A stretch of DNA of 35,803 nucleotides from Flavobacteriaceae bacterium (GTDB lineage Bacteria > Bacteroidota > Bacteroidia > Flavobacteriales > Flavobacteriaceae): contig PAAD01000032.1 of assembly GCA_002698745.1 (NCBI GenBank), forward strand, positions 1 through 35,803, written 5' to 3'. Below, piece by piece: positions 24,477-31,456 of this stretch. Position numbers and translations under genes: made by a program. The notes below the pieces were generated by a model. It was not told the DNA's origin. It worked only from the letters and a program-made list of their open reading frames with translations, and did not search any database. Numbering within the stretch: position 1 is the stretch's first letter; each line of letters starts with the position of its first letter.

Positions 24477-25015
24477 ACTGTTGCTTTTACATGTGTTATA
24501 ATTTTTTCTTTGGCAGCATAGAATGCTGTTTTAATGGAGTTTTTATTCCAAGTTGTGATTTCAGCGATTTCATCAAATGTAAGTTCATCAAAATACTTCA
24601 TCTGAAAAACACGTTGTTGCTTTTCAGAAAGTTTAATCAAAGACTCATGAAAAGCAAAGCTTACGCTGTCTAGATCAAAATAGGGATCTGCAGATAGATT
24701 GTTGAGGCGATCTGATAATTCACACCCACCATTGGTATATTGAAATTTCTTTTGGTTTTGTAGAAGCCTCATTGACTCATTATGGGCAATGCGAAAACAC
24801 CAGGTTTTAACACTACTACGGAACCCAAAGGATTTTAATCCTTTAAATATTCTGACATAAGTATTTTGAAGCACATCATCAGCATCTTGGTGTCGTTTGA
24901 CTAATTTACGTATATACCAATAGAGCATCTCGTGATAAAGTTCTGAAATCGCTTTTACTGCACTGTCATAATGCTTGCCTTTAAGGTATTCAATTATGTA
25001 GTTTTCTTGATGCAA
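24473..25015 (-). CDS. ECF-type RNA polymerase sigma factor
   Basis: A 180-residue sigma-70 family protein with only regions 2 and 4. Region 2 (about 22-87): YHEMLYWYIRKLVKRHQDAD, DDVLQNTYVRIFKGL and SSVKTWCFRIAHNESMRLL. Region 4 (about 125-175): LSEKQQRVFQMKYFDELTFD, EIAEITTW and NSIKTAFYAAKEKI, the helix-turn-helix that reads the -35 element. The gene starts with TTG at 25015 (coded MHQENYI); no in-frame ATG lies near, and the upstream frame hits a stop 15 codons back. It heads a three-gene unit with the anti-sigma-like and repeat proteins. The 170-base upstream gap holds an inverted repeat (25102-25133) but no strict TAnnTTTG box. Confidence 0.88.
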   Translation of the reverse strand: MHQENYIIEYLKGKHYDSAVKAISELYHEMLYWYIRKLVKRHQDADDVLQNTYVRIFKGLKSFGFRSSVKTWCFRIAHNESMRLLQNQKKFQYTNGGCELSDRLNNLSADPYFDLDSVSFAFHESLIKLSEKQQRVFQMKYFDELTFDEIAEITTWNKNSIKTAFYAAKEKIITHVKATV

Positions 25016-25101
25016 TCTGCTTTTTGAATATTTAGACCCTCTAAAAATAGAAAAGTTTTAGGTTAAATTAAATTATTGCCATTTGTATGTAATTACCTAA
25101 A

Positions 25102-25133
25102 GTGTTTTACCACTTGGCAGTACTGTGAAACAC
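25102..25133. promoter_or_regulatory. Nested inverted repeat upstream of the sigma factor gene
   Basis: GTGTTT (25102-25107) and AAACAC (25128-25133) bracket an 8-base palindrome CAGTACTG (25118-25125). It lies between the tRNA terminator and the sigma gene on the minus strand. It could be an operator or a leader hairpin; nothing in the sequence decides. Confidence 0.3.
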
Positions 25134-25156
25134 GCCAAAAATTAAAGTAAATCCCA

Positions 25157-25181
25157 GAAAAAACCCTCTAAAAAGAGGGTT
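25157..25181 (-). terminator. Rho-independent terminator of tRNA-Met(CAU)
   Basis: On the minus strand AACCCTCT (25181-25174) and AGAGGGTT (25069-type arm at 25069+100, i.e. 25169-25162) form an 8-bp perfect stem with a 4-base T loop, followed by TTTT. It begins five bases after the tRNA end. Confidence 0.8.
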
Positions 25182-25185
25182 ATTG

Positions 25186-25259
25186 TAGCGAGAGGGAGAC
25201 TTGAACTCCCGACCTCCGGGTTATGAATCCGACGCTCTAACCGGCTGAGCTACCTCGCC
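25186..25259 (-). tRNA. tRNA with CAU anticodon, probably elongator tRNA-Met
   Basis: A 74-base cloverleaf read on the minus strand: acceptor GGCGAGG/TCTCGCT, D-arm GCTC/GAGC, anticodon loop TTCATAA (CAU), T-arm GGGAG-TTCAAGT-CTCCC, discriminator A. CCA is not encoded. It lacks the three consecutive G-C pairs at the base of the anticodon stem that mark the initiator tRNA, so it is elongator Met, although a CAU tRNA-Ile2 needing lysidine cannot be excluded. Two departures from ideal pairing: G1-U72 in the acceptor and A31-C39 next to the anticodon loop. Confidence 0.93.
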
Positions 25260-25268
25260 AAAACGGCG

Positions 25269-25276
25269 CAAATATA
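25269..25276 (-). promoter_or_regulatory. Putative -7 box of the tRNA gene (TATATTTG)
   Basis: An exact TAnnTTTG match nine bases upstream of the mature tRNA 5' end. The nearest TTG upstream on that strand is only 14 bases away, shorter than the preferred spacing, so the -33 element is uncertain. Confidence 0.55.
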
Positions 25277-25363
25277 ATAATTTGTTTTCCCAATTTATCT
25301 CGGTTTTTCAACCATTTCTTTTAAAGGTCACCATAAATCTATATATTGGACGTTTTATTATCT

Positions 25364-25753
25364 ATGTCAAAAACGCAATTCGAGATTGAATTTGTTATTC
25401 AAGCTTCCCCACAACTGCTTTATCAGTATATATATACACCCTCTGGGCTATCAGAATGGTTTGCTGATAATGTCAATGCACGAACTGAAAAATATTCTTT
25501 TTTCTGGAACGATTCTGAAGAAGACGCCCTTCTACTTCGAAAAAAAGCGAACGAATTTGTACGGTTTCGCTGGTTAAACGGCGATGATGATCAAGACGAT
25601 TGTTACTTTGAAATGCGCATCGTTGTAGATGAAATCACCAAAGACGTATCTGTCGTAGTTACTGATTTTGCCTATGAAGATGAAGTTGATGAGACAAAAA
25701 TGCTTTGGGAAAGCCAAATAGGTGATTTAAAACAAGTTTTAGGTTCTTCGTAG
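25364..25753 (+). CDS. START/AHSA1-like protein
   Basis: A 129-residue protein with the helix-grip fold pattern of the Bet v1/AHSA1 group: an N-terminal beta-strand FEIEFVIQASPQLLYQYI, the helix TPSGLSEWFADNV, and then beta-strands with charged turns (WNDSEEDALL, FEMRIVVDEITKD, VSVVVTDFA) closing in a long C-terminal helix. Members bind hydrophobic ligands or act as Hsp90 co-chaperones; no ligand can be named here. The start was set at ATG 25364 (MSKTQFEIEF) rather than the TTG six codons upstream. The class IV aminotransferase begins one base after its stop, which points to a shared transcript. Confidence 0.75.
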   Translation: MSKTQFEIEFVIQASPQLLYQYIYTPSGLSEWFADNVNARTEKYSFFWNDSEEDALLLRKKANEFVRFRWLNGDDDQDDCYFEMRIVVDEITKDVSVVVTDFAYEDEVDETKMLWESQIGDLKQVLGSS

Positions 25754-25754
25754 C

Positions 25755-26603
25755 ATGATTATCTATAATGGCGTACTTGATTATACTCAGTCGCCTGTTT
25801 TTACTGCACAAAATCGCGGTTTGCTATATGGAGACGCAGTCTTTGAAACCCTTCGATATAGCCAAGGCCACATCCATTTTTGGGAAGACCATTATTTTAG
25901 ACTTATGGCTACTATGCGAATTTTCCGCATGGATATTCCTATGACATTTACACCAGAATTTTTAGAACAAGAGTGTATACGCTTGATTCAAGCCCAAAGT
26001 GAAAACTCAGCAGCATGGCGTATTCGTTTAAACGTTTATCGTAAAGATGGAGGCGCTTATTTACCCTCTACTAAAAACGTCGGTTATTTCATAGAGGCTA
26101 AAGCACTTGATTCGGAATACTATCTGTCTGTTGAAAACTACAAGGTTGAACTTTTCAACGACTACTATTTGCAAAAAAGCATGTTGTCAAACTTAAAATC
26201 CAACAATAAAGCACTGCAAGTTATAGCAAGTATTTTTATGCAGGAGCAAGGTTTTGATAACGGGATATTGGTTAATGATGAAAAAGAAGTTGTTGAGTTT
26301 CTCAATGGTAATCTTTTTATAGTAGAAGATGGGAAACTTCGCACACCACCCATTACTTCAGGTTGTTTGGATGGCATTATGCGTAAGCAAATCATACGGA
26401 TTGCCAAAATATTAGACATTTCTTGTGTGGAGGAGCCCATTTCACCTTTTGATTTACAGCGTGTACAAGAACTCTTTATGACCAATGCTATTGTTGGTAT
26501 TCAACCAGTCAAAAGCTACCGCAGGACTACTTATAACAAATCAATTTCCTTAAAACTTCAACAAGGACTTTTTGATTTGGTTAGTTCAAACCGGGGTGTT
26601 TAG
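25755..26603 (+). CDS. Class IV aminotransferase (PabC/IlvE-like)
   Basis: A 282-residue fold-type IV PLP enzyme. Supporting motifs are RGLLYGDAVFETLRYSQGHI and FWEDHYFRLMATMRIF in the N-terminal part, SNLKSNNKALQVIAS with the Schiff-base Lys, and EVVEFLNGNLFIV and TPPITSGCLDGIMR, which bind the cofactor phosphate. In this superfamily the substrate may be 4-amino-4-deoxychorismate (folate branch), branched-chain amino acids or D-amino acids; overall length and the L-Y-G-D-A-V-F-E-T-L phrase favour a PabC-type lyase, but without a pabAB partner nearby I leave it open. The last 23 bases overlap the 3' end of the convergent yqgE gene. Confidence 0.85.
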   Translation: MIIYNGVLDYTQSPVFTAQNRGLLYGDAVFETLRYSQGHIHFWEDHYFRLMATMRIFRMDIPMTFTPEFLEQECIRLIQAQSENSAAWRIRLNVYRKDGGAYLPSTKNVGYFIEAKALDSEYYLSVENYKVELFNDYYLQKSMLSNLKSNNKALQVIASIFMQEQGFDNGILVNDEKEVVEFLNGNLFIVEDGKLRTPPITSGCLDGIMRKQIIRIAKILDISCVEEPISPFDLQRVQELFMTNAIVGIQPVKSYRRTTYNKSISLKLQQGLFDLVSSNRGV

Positions 26604-27111
26604 GTGCGGTAGCGTATAAGGCATATTCGCCACCCAAATCTCGCATGATGTTTCCCCACAGTTGATCCTCGTTCTCAAAAATATTATAGTTATTTTTAAT
26701 CAGTAGCCAGCTTTTTTTATTGAATTCATTTAGCAGTTGGCCTTGGCCCCAACCGCTATAGCCTAAAAAAAACCGCAACTGATCAGGAGCTATTTTTTTT
26801 TCTATTATTTGGTTTTGAAGTGCTTCTAATTCGCCACCCCAAAAGATTTTGTTTTCAATTGCTTGTGAATTTGGTAGATCTTTGAGGGTGTGTACGTAAA
26901 ATAACCTATCGTTATCTACAGGTCCACCTCGATAAATAGGTAAGTCAATATTTAATTCAGGGATCAATTCATTTAAACTGTAATTAGTGGGTTGGTTTAC
27001 AACAAAACCCAACGAATTTTGATCATTGTGCTCCACCAAAAGAATCACGCTTCTTCCAAAAGATGGATCTCCTAGAAGTGATGGATGCGAAATAAGTAAT
27101 TTCCCAACCAT
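26581..27111 (-). CDS. YqgE/AlgH family protein (DUF179)
   Basis: A 176-residue protein matching the YqgE/AlgH family: the N-terminal GKLLISHPSLLGDPSFGRSV phrase with EHNDQNSLGFVVNQPT, the central YRGGPVDNDRLFYVH, and RFFLGYSGWGQGQLLNEF. The function of the family is unsettled (it is implicated in transcriptional regulation in some pseudomonads). The start was chosen at the ATG at 27111, which overlaps the fmt stop by one base (TAATG) and gives the family N-terminus; a TTG four codons upstream is inside fmt. It is translationally coupled to fmt. Its 3' end overlaps the class IV aminotransferase gene. Confidence 0.88.
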   Translation of the reverse strand: MVGKLLISHPSLLGDPSFGRSVILLVEHNDQNSLGFVVNQPTNYSLNELIPELNIDLPIYRGGPVDNDRLFYVHTLKDLPNSQAIENKIFWGGELEALQNQIIEKKIAPDQLRFFLGYSGWGQGQLLNEFNKKSWLLIKNNYNIFENEDQLWGNIMRDLGGEYALYATAPKHPGLN

Positions 27112-28061
27112 TATACAAAACAAGCTGTTGTTGGAAACTGAAACCCGTTTAAAAGTGTTGCAGTTTCCATACTTTTTTTATTTGGTAATTGCAGCTTGTC
27201 TATATAAACATATCCGTCTGCAACGCTTACATAAAGCTGTTTGTTTTCAACTTTAATATGTCCAGGGGTTTCATTGGGAGTTCCCGTAATAAAGTGTGCA
27301 TTTTGGATTTTTACCTGCACGTTTTCCCCATTGTTCTCCATTAGTGTCCACGCTGTTGGAAACGGATTTAGACCATGGATAAAATGTACTATGGTTTGCC
27401 CTGGTTTACTCCAGTCAATTTGAGTATTCTCCCGAGTTAGTTTTGGCGCAGCGTTCATGGCCGCTGGTTCTTGTTGCGGCAAGGGCTTTAATGTCCCTGA
27501 CGCTAAACCTTCAAGGGTAGAAATAATCAATTCGCCTGAGTGGGCTTTCATACGTTCGCTAAGTGTACCCATGGTGTCTTTGGCTAATATGTCTAACTTT
27601 TTTTGAAGTAAAATGGCACCCGTATCAATTTTGTCATCAATTAAAAAGGTGGTAAGTCCAGACACTTTCTCACCATTAATTATAGACCAGTGAATGGGCG
27701 CAGCACCTCTATACTGGGGAAGGAGTGATGCGTGTAAATTAAAAGTTCCAAGTTGTGGTAATTCCCAAACTACTTTAGGTAACATTCTAAAGGCAACAAC
27801 CACAAAGACGTCTGCTTTTAGTACTTTGAGTTGGGCAACAGTATTTTTTGACGATAGTTTTTCGGGCTGAAGTAGTGGAATATTGTATTCCAGTGCAGCG
27901 TTTTTTACAGCCGAGAAATGCAATTTTTTTCCACGGCCAGCAGGGCGGTCAGGTGCTGTAACAATGCCAACTAGATTGTGATTACTATCCACGATGCTAC
28001 GCAGCCCTGGCACCGCAAAAGCGGGTGTCCCCATAAAAATTATTCGCAAAGATTTGTGCAT
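27111..28061 (-). CDS. fmt: Methionyl-tRNA formyltransferase
   Basis: Formylates initiator Met-tRNA using 10-formyltetrahydrofolate. A 316-residue two-domain enzyme. N-terminal transferase domain (1-200): IIFMGTPAFAVPGL, VTAPDRPAGRGKKL, NLHASLLPQYRGAAPIHWSI with the catalytic Asn and His, and GLTTFLIDDKIDTGAILLQK with the catalytic Asp. C-terminal OB-like domain (about 208-316): APKLTRENTQIDW, INFGLNPFPTAWT-type motif (HGLNPFPTAWT), TPGHI and LQLPNKKSM. All signatures are intact. It sits 162 bases downstream of recQ with a palindrome and a -7 box in the gap. Confidence 0.95.
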   Translation of the reverse strand: MHKSLRIIFMGTPAFAVPGLRSIVDSNHNLVGIVTAPDRPAGRGKKLHFSAVKNAALEYNIPLLQPEKLSSKNTVAQLKVLKADVFVVVAFRMLPKVVWELPQLGTFNLHASLLPQYRGAAPIHWSIINGEKVSGLTTFLIDDKIDTGAILLQKKLDILAKDTMGTLSERMKAHSGELIISTLEGLASGTLKPLPQQEPAAMNAAPKLTRENTQIDWSKPGQTIVHFIHGLNPFPTAWTLMENNGENVQVKIQNAHFITGTPNETPGHIKVENKQLYVSVADGYVYIDKLQLPNKKSMETATLLNGFQFPTTACFV

Positions 28062-28105
28062 ATAATTTTATTGATTTGATGTATCTTGTATTAATATCAC
28101 TTCTT

Positions 28106-28118
28106 GACAAATTTTGTC
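28106..28118. promoter_or_regulatory. 13-bp perfect palindrome in the recQ-fmt gap
   Basis: GACAAA-T-TTTGTC is a perfect inverted repeat with a one-base centre, between the -7 box at 28171 and the fmt ATG. The one-base centre cannot make a normal RNA hairpin, so it would act as DNA, for example as an operator. No regulator can be named. Confidence 0.3.
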
Positions 28119-28170
28119 TACAACCACTACCAATTGTAATTTTGAATCGTGTATTTAAACATAATTGCAT

Positions 28171-28178
28171 CAAAGATA
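28171..28178 (-). promoter_or_regulatory. Putative -7 box of fmt-yqgE (TATCTTTG)
   Basis: An exact TAnnTTTG match on the minus strand in the recQ-fmt gap, predicting a leader of about 100 bases before the fmt ATG. No clear -33 TTG is found at 17-23 bases. Confidence 0.35.
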
Positions 28179-28223
28179 GTATATCTTCACTGGAGAGTAT
28201 TTTTCCGGAGTTGATTGTTCAAG

Positions 28224-29903
28224 CTACAGTACTTCTTTAATTACGCAGTTGGAGCAGTTATCGCAGTTTTTTTTATAAGTTTCACCGAAGTAGTTTAGCA
28301 ATTTTTTTCGATAACAAATATCGGTAGTGGCATATTTCCAAACGGCAACAGCTAAGCGCTTTTTTTCCTCACCAAGGGTATTTAATTGGCGTAATACGGG
28401 CATCAAACTTATTTTATCTTCTCTTGGCACATGAAATATAATTCCACTATCTGCATAAAGTTGCTGCACTTCGGCATCGCCTTGTTTTTGTAATTGTTTG
28501 ATGCATTCAATGGCATTGCTTAATCCTACCCCGCTTTTGAGGGCTATATTGTCTAAGTTAATATTTTGAAACCTGTCTGTAATACCTCCTATGTTTCGCA
28601 ATAAATAATTTACTAATCTATGATCTTGCTTTATGTGTTTATGTAGTAGTTTTAATGAGGTTTTCGGCTTGTTGTATTGAGTTAGTGTAAGCAATTGTCC
28701 ACGCTCTAATACTTTGAGCACGTTATAGGTAGTTCTATGTTTTAATTCATACCGATCGCAAAAAAGAATGTGATTAAATTCCAAAATATCATCAGGTTTT
28801 TCACCATAGGCGATGTCAAAATAATGACACAGGTGTTTGTATGTTTTCTTTATAGCCTCAACACTGGGAATACCGACTGTAGTAATATTCCACAGTTTTT
28901 GTTCATCACCTTCTTTAATAAGTAAGGTGGCTTTTGCGGCACTTCCGTCTCTTCCACATCGCCCAATTTCTTGGTAGTACTGCTCCATACTGAAAGGAAG
29001 CGTGGCGTGAACAACCCGTTGCACATTTGATTTATCTATCCCCATGCTGAATGCTGAAGTGGCTACCATAACAGGAGTTTTTTCTTGTATCCAATTTGCT
29101 AAACGTTTTTCTTTTGCTATGGCACTACCATGAAAAAAGTTTGTTTGGTGTCCTAGATTATTTAGTTGGACGCTCAAAAGCTCAACGCTTTTTCTTGTTC
29201 CCGCATATACAATTGCGGGTGTGCCTTTTGGCTCTAAGGCTTTTGAAATGTCTTCCAACTTATTAACTGTTTTTAAAACTTTTATTTCAATATTTGGCCT
29301 ATCAAATGAATCAGTTATTCGAACAGGGTGTTTTAGTTCAAGTGCCTTGCAAATATCTTCTTTGACCCTTTTGTTAGCAGTTGCAGTTAGTGCAATTGTT
29401 GGTGTATTGGAAAGCTTATTTTTAAGTCCTATAATTTCTCGGTAAGCTGGTCTGAAGTCATGTCCCCATTCCGAGATGCAATGTGCTTCGTCGATAGCCA
29501 ATAGACAGAGCTTAATTTCAGATAAACGATCTTGAACCAGAGGGTGTTGTGCCCGTTCTGGTGAAAGATATAAGAACTTAAATTCGCCAAATTTACAGTT
29601 GTCTAGTGCATTTACGAGGTCATCCTCACGCATAGGACCAGAAAGGTTCATGGCACGAATCCCCTTTTTTTTTAGGCCTTCCACTTGATCGTTCATTAGT
29701 GCTATCAATGGGCTTATGACGACACACAAGCCTGGTTTTGTGAGTGTAGGTAGTTGGTAGCACAAACTTTTTCCTCCACCTGTTTGTAATACAACAAGGC
29801 AGTCCTTATTATCTAAGATTGCATTTATAGCCTTTTTTTGACCAGGTAGAAATTCCAATGCATTCCAATAGATTTTTAGTATGTCATATATACCTTTTTT
29901 CAT
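28224..29903 (-). CDS. recQ: RecQ-family DNA helicase with a C-terminal zinc-binding tail
   Basis: A 559-residue 3'-5' superfamily 2 helicase. Motif 0 FLPGQKKAI (usual FRPGQ), Walker A TGGGKS (residues 41-46), SPLIALMNDQV, the DEAH box IDEAHCISEWGHDFRPAY, ALTATA, GSAIAKEKR region, VMVATSAFSMGIDKSNVQ and the arginine-finger EIGRCGRDG. RecQ zinc-binding elements, normally just after the helicase core, are here displaced to the extreme C-terminus: CYRKKLLNYFGE and NCDNCSNC, with a winged-helix-like region of about 160 residues (about 370-530) inserted. There is no HRDC domain. This is the shorter RecQ layout I associate with Bacteroidota. Its ATG overlaps the stop of the P-loop NTPase gene by 4 bases. 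Confidence 0.88.
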   Translation of the reverse strand: MKKGIYDILKIYWNALEFLPGQKKAINAILDNKDCLVVLQTGGGKSLCYQLPTLTKPGLCVVISPLIALMNDQVEGLKKKGIRAMNLSGPMREDDLVNALDNCKFGEFKFLYLSPERAQHPLVQDRLSEIKLCLLAIDEAHCISEWGHDFRPAYREIIGLKNKLSNTPTIALTATANKRVKEDICKALELKHPVRITDSFDRPNIEIKVLKTVNKLEDISKALEPKGTPAIVYAGTRKSVELLSVQLNNLGHQTNFFHGSAIAKEKRLANWIQEKTPVMVATSAFSMGIDKSNVQRVVHATLPFSMEQYYQEIGRCGRDGSAAKATLLIKEGDEQKLWNITTVGIPSVEAIKKTYKHLCHYFDIAYGEKPDDILEFNHILFCDRYELKHRTTYNVLKVLERGQLLTLTQYNKPKTSLKLLHKHIKQDHRLVNYLLRNIGGITDRFQNINLDNIALKSGVGLSNAIECIKQLQKQGDAEVQQLYADSGIIFHVPREDKISLMPVLRQLNTLGEEKKRLAVAVWKYATTDICYRKKLLNYFGETYKKNCDNCSNCVIKEVL

Positions 29904-30430
29904 ATGTAATCCTTAATAAAATGAAGCCGTTCTTCAATGCTCAACTTGGGAACTTCGATACATTGCATACCAAAATGGGTATAAGTTTCCACTAGAACTT
30001 TGTGAAAATTTACTGCTTCTTCAAATATTTCTATTCGTTCTGCATCTTGTGTAAAAATCTCTTGCCATGGCGGAAACATAAAAACCTTGTCATAGCTGTA
30101 CTTATTACAGTCATCCAGCATACTACAAGGGGCGTCGTCTCCAATCGCATATAGATAAGCCACCACGTCGTGTATACCTCTGTCATATACATGAATTTTA
30201 TTCTTTTTACACTCAAAGTAGTCTCGCAATCGATGCTCAAAAAGGGTTTCGCTAAAACCAAGCGGGTTGTCTAAGAATGGTTGTGTGACCCCTTTCGCTT
30301 GGGCTTTGCTAATGATTTGTCTTGATACTTCTTCAAAACAATGTATGCTTGGATGCTCAATGTGATTCAACAGACTTGTTTTACCACTTGATGGACTTCC
30401 AGTTAATACAATTCTTCTGTGTTCAAGCAT
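29900..30430 (-). CDS. Small P-loop NTPase (AAA_28/NadR-kinase-like)
   Basis: A 176-residue nucleoside-kinase-like ATPase. Walker A is GSPSSGKTSLL (residues 11-21). Later comes YDRGIHDVVAYLYAIGDD, which matches the acidic catalytic D-R motif of the AAA_28 group, and VFMFPPWQEIFTQDAERIE, a lid-like segment typical of that family. The substrate is unknown; ribosylnicotinamide-kinase-type or nucleotide chemistry is possible. The start was taken at ATG 30430 rather than the TTG two codons upstream. The gene overlaps recQ by 4 bases (ATGA), so a recQ-linked role (nucleotide supply or repair) is conceivable but only positional. Confidence 0.78.
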   Translation of the reverse strand: MLEHRRIVLTGSPSSGKTSLLNHIEHPSIHCFEEVSRQIISKAQAKGVTQPFLDNPLGFSETLFEHRLRDYFECKKNKIHVYDRGIHDVVAYLYAIGDDAPCSMLDDCNKYSYDKVFMFPPWQEIFTQDAERIEIFEEAVNFHKVLVETYTHFGMQCIEVPKLSIEERLHFIKDYI

Positions 30431-30446
30431 ATACAAATAACGTCAA

Positions 30447-30475
30447 TTGTTGGCTTATCTAAAACTGTATATTTG
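30447..30475 (+). promoter_or_regulatory. Primary-sigma promoter of the DUF493 gene
   Basis: TTG (30447-30449), an 18-base spacer and TATATTTG (30468-30475) match the Bacteroidota consensus. The ATG follows only four bases after the -7 box, implying a leaderless or nearly leaderless transcript. Confidence 0.6.
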
Positions 30476-30479
30476 TGTA

Positions 30480-30770
30480 ATGCAACAAAACACCAAAGAC
30501 GAAACGTTTTACAACCGATTTCACCAGCAATTATTAGAGAGCAATAAATGGCCTTGTGTTTATGTTTTTAAATTTATTATCCCTTCTTCGGATTCAAATA
30601 AAGGTATTCTACTGGATTTATTTGAAAATGACAAAGTAGAGATCAATGTTAGGGCCTCTAGTAATGGAAAATATACCAGTATTTCCATTGTAGGTAAATT
30701 TGAAAGTCCAGAAATTATAGTTCATAAACACAAGCAAGCATCGAAAATCCCGAACATAATACAACTCTAA
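30480..30770 (+). CDS. DUF493 (YbeD-like) protein
   Basis: A 96-residue small alpha/beta protein of the YbeD/DUF493 type: a charged N-terminal helix DETFYNRFHQQLLESNKWP, the strand YVFKFIIPS, DKVEINVRASSNGKYTSISI and a final helix ending in IIQL. Members are ferredoxin-like folds (ACT-related) of unknown role. The start is the ATG at 30480, which fits family length and lies just past the promoter; a TTG at 30447 falls inside that promoter and would not be transcribed. DUF4290 and murA follow on the same strand after a 37-base gap. Confidence 0.8.
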   Translation: MQQNTKDETFYNRFHQQLLESNKWPCVYVFKFIIPSSDSNKGILLDLFENDKVEINVRASSNGKYTSISIVGKFESPEIIVHKHKQASKIPNIIQL

Positions 30771-30807
30771 TTTATTTTTTCTTAGTTTTACCCAATAATA
30801 ATCCCTC

Positions 30808-31455
30808 TTGATAGACAATCTTCAATATAATACAGAGCGTTCAATGCTAGCCATCCCTGAATATGGCCGTCACATTCACAAAATGATTCAGCAAGTTTTA
30901 GCTGAAGAAAACAAAGAAGAACGCAACAAACAGGCTAAAGCCATTATTGGTATTATGGGTAATTTAAACCCACATTTAAGAGATGTTGCTGACTTTCAGC
31001 ATAAACTCTGGGATCAGCTATTTATAATGTCTAATTTTGAATTGGACGTTGATGCGCCTTTCCCAAAACCTGATGCCGAAGTTCTTGCCGCTCCTCCAAC
31101 TCCATTGGCTTATCCACAATCATTCCCCAAATATCGTTTCTACGGAAATAATATTAAGTGCATGATAGATGTAATCGTTGATTGGGAAGAAGGAGACTTA
31201 AAAGATGCCTTGGTCTACGTTATTGCAAATCACATGAAAAAATGTTTCCTAAATTGGAATAAAGACACGGTTGAAGATAAAGTTATTTTTGGTCATCTGG
31301 CCGAACTATCAAATGGTAAAATTGTCATTAATTCTGAGGATGAGGTATTGTCTCCCTCGGAAAACTTAATTCGCTTGACAAACAAACGTTTTAATAAGGG
31401 ATCTAGAAACTCTAAAAACAAGAATTACCGAAACCAAAAGCAGCGACGTAAATAA
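30808..31455 (+). CDS. DUF4290 protein
   Basis: A 215-residue protein conserved in Bacteroidota directly upstream of murA. Recognisable phrases are LQYNTERSMLAIPEYGRHIH at the N-terminus, IGIMGNLNPHLRDVADFQHK and KLWDQLFIMSNFELDVDAPF. The C-terminus (about 185-215) is strongly basic (Arg, Asn and Lys rich), which suggests nucleic-acid or ribosome contact. The biochemical function is unknown to me. The start is TTG at 30808, chosen because the family begins a few residues before the YNT motif and no ATG is near. The stop and the murA ATG are separated by one base, so the two are translationally coupled. Confidence 0.82.
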   Translation: MIDNLQYNTERSMLAIPEYGRHIHKMIQQVLAEENKEERNKQAKAIIGIMGNLNPHLRDVADFQHKLWDQLFIMSNFELDVDAPFPKPDAEVLAAPPTPLAYPQSFPKYRFYGNNIKCMIDVIVDWEEGDLKDALVYVIANHMKKCFLNWNKDTVEDKVIFGHLAELSNGKIVINSEDEVLSPSENLIRLTNKRFNKGSRNSKNKNYRNQKQRRK

Positions 31456-31456
31456 A

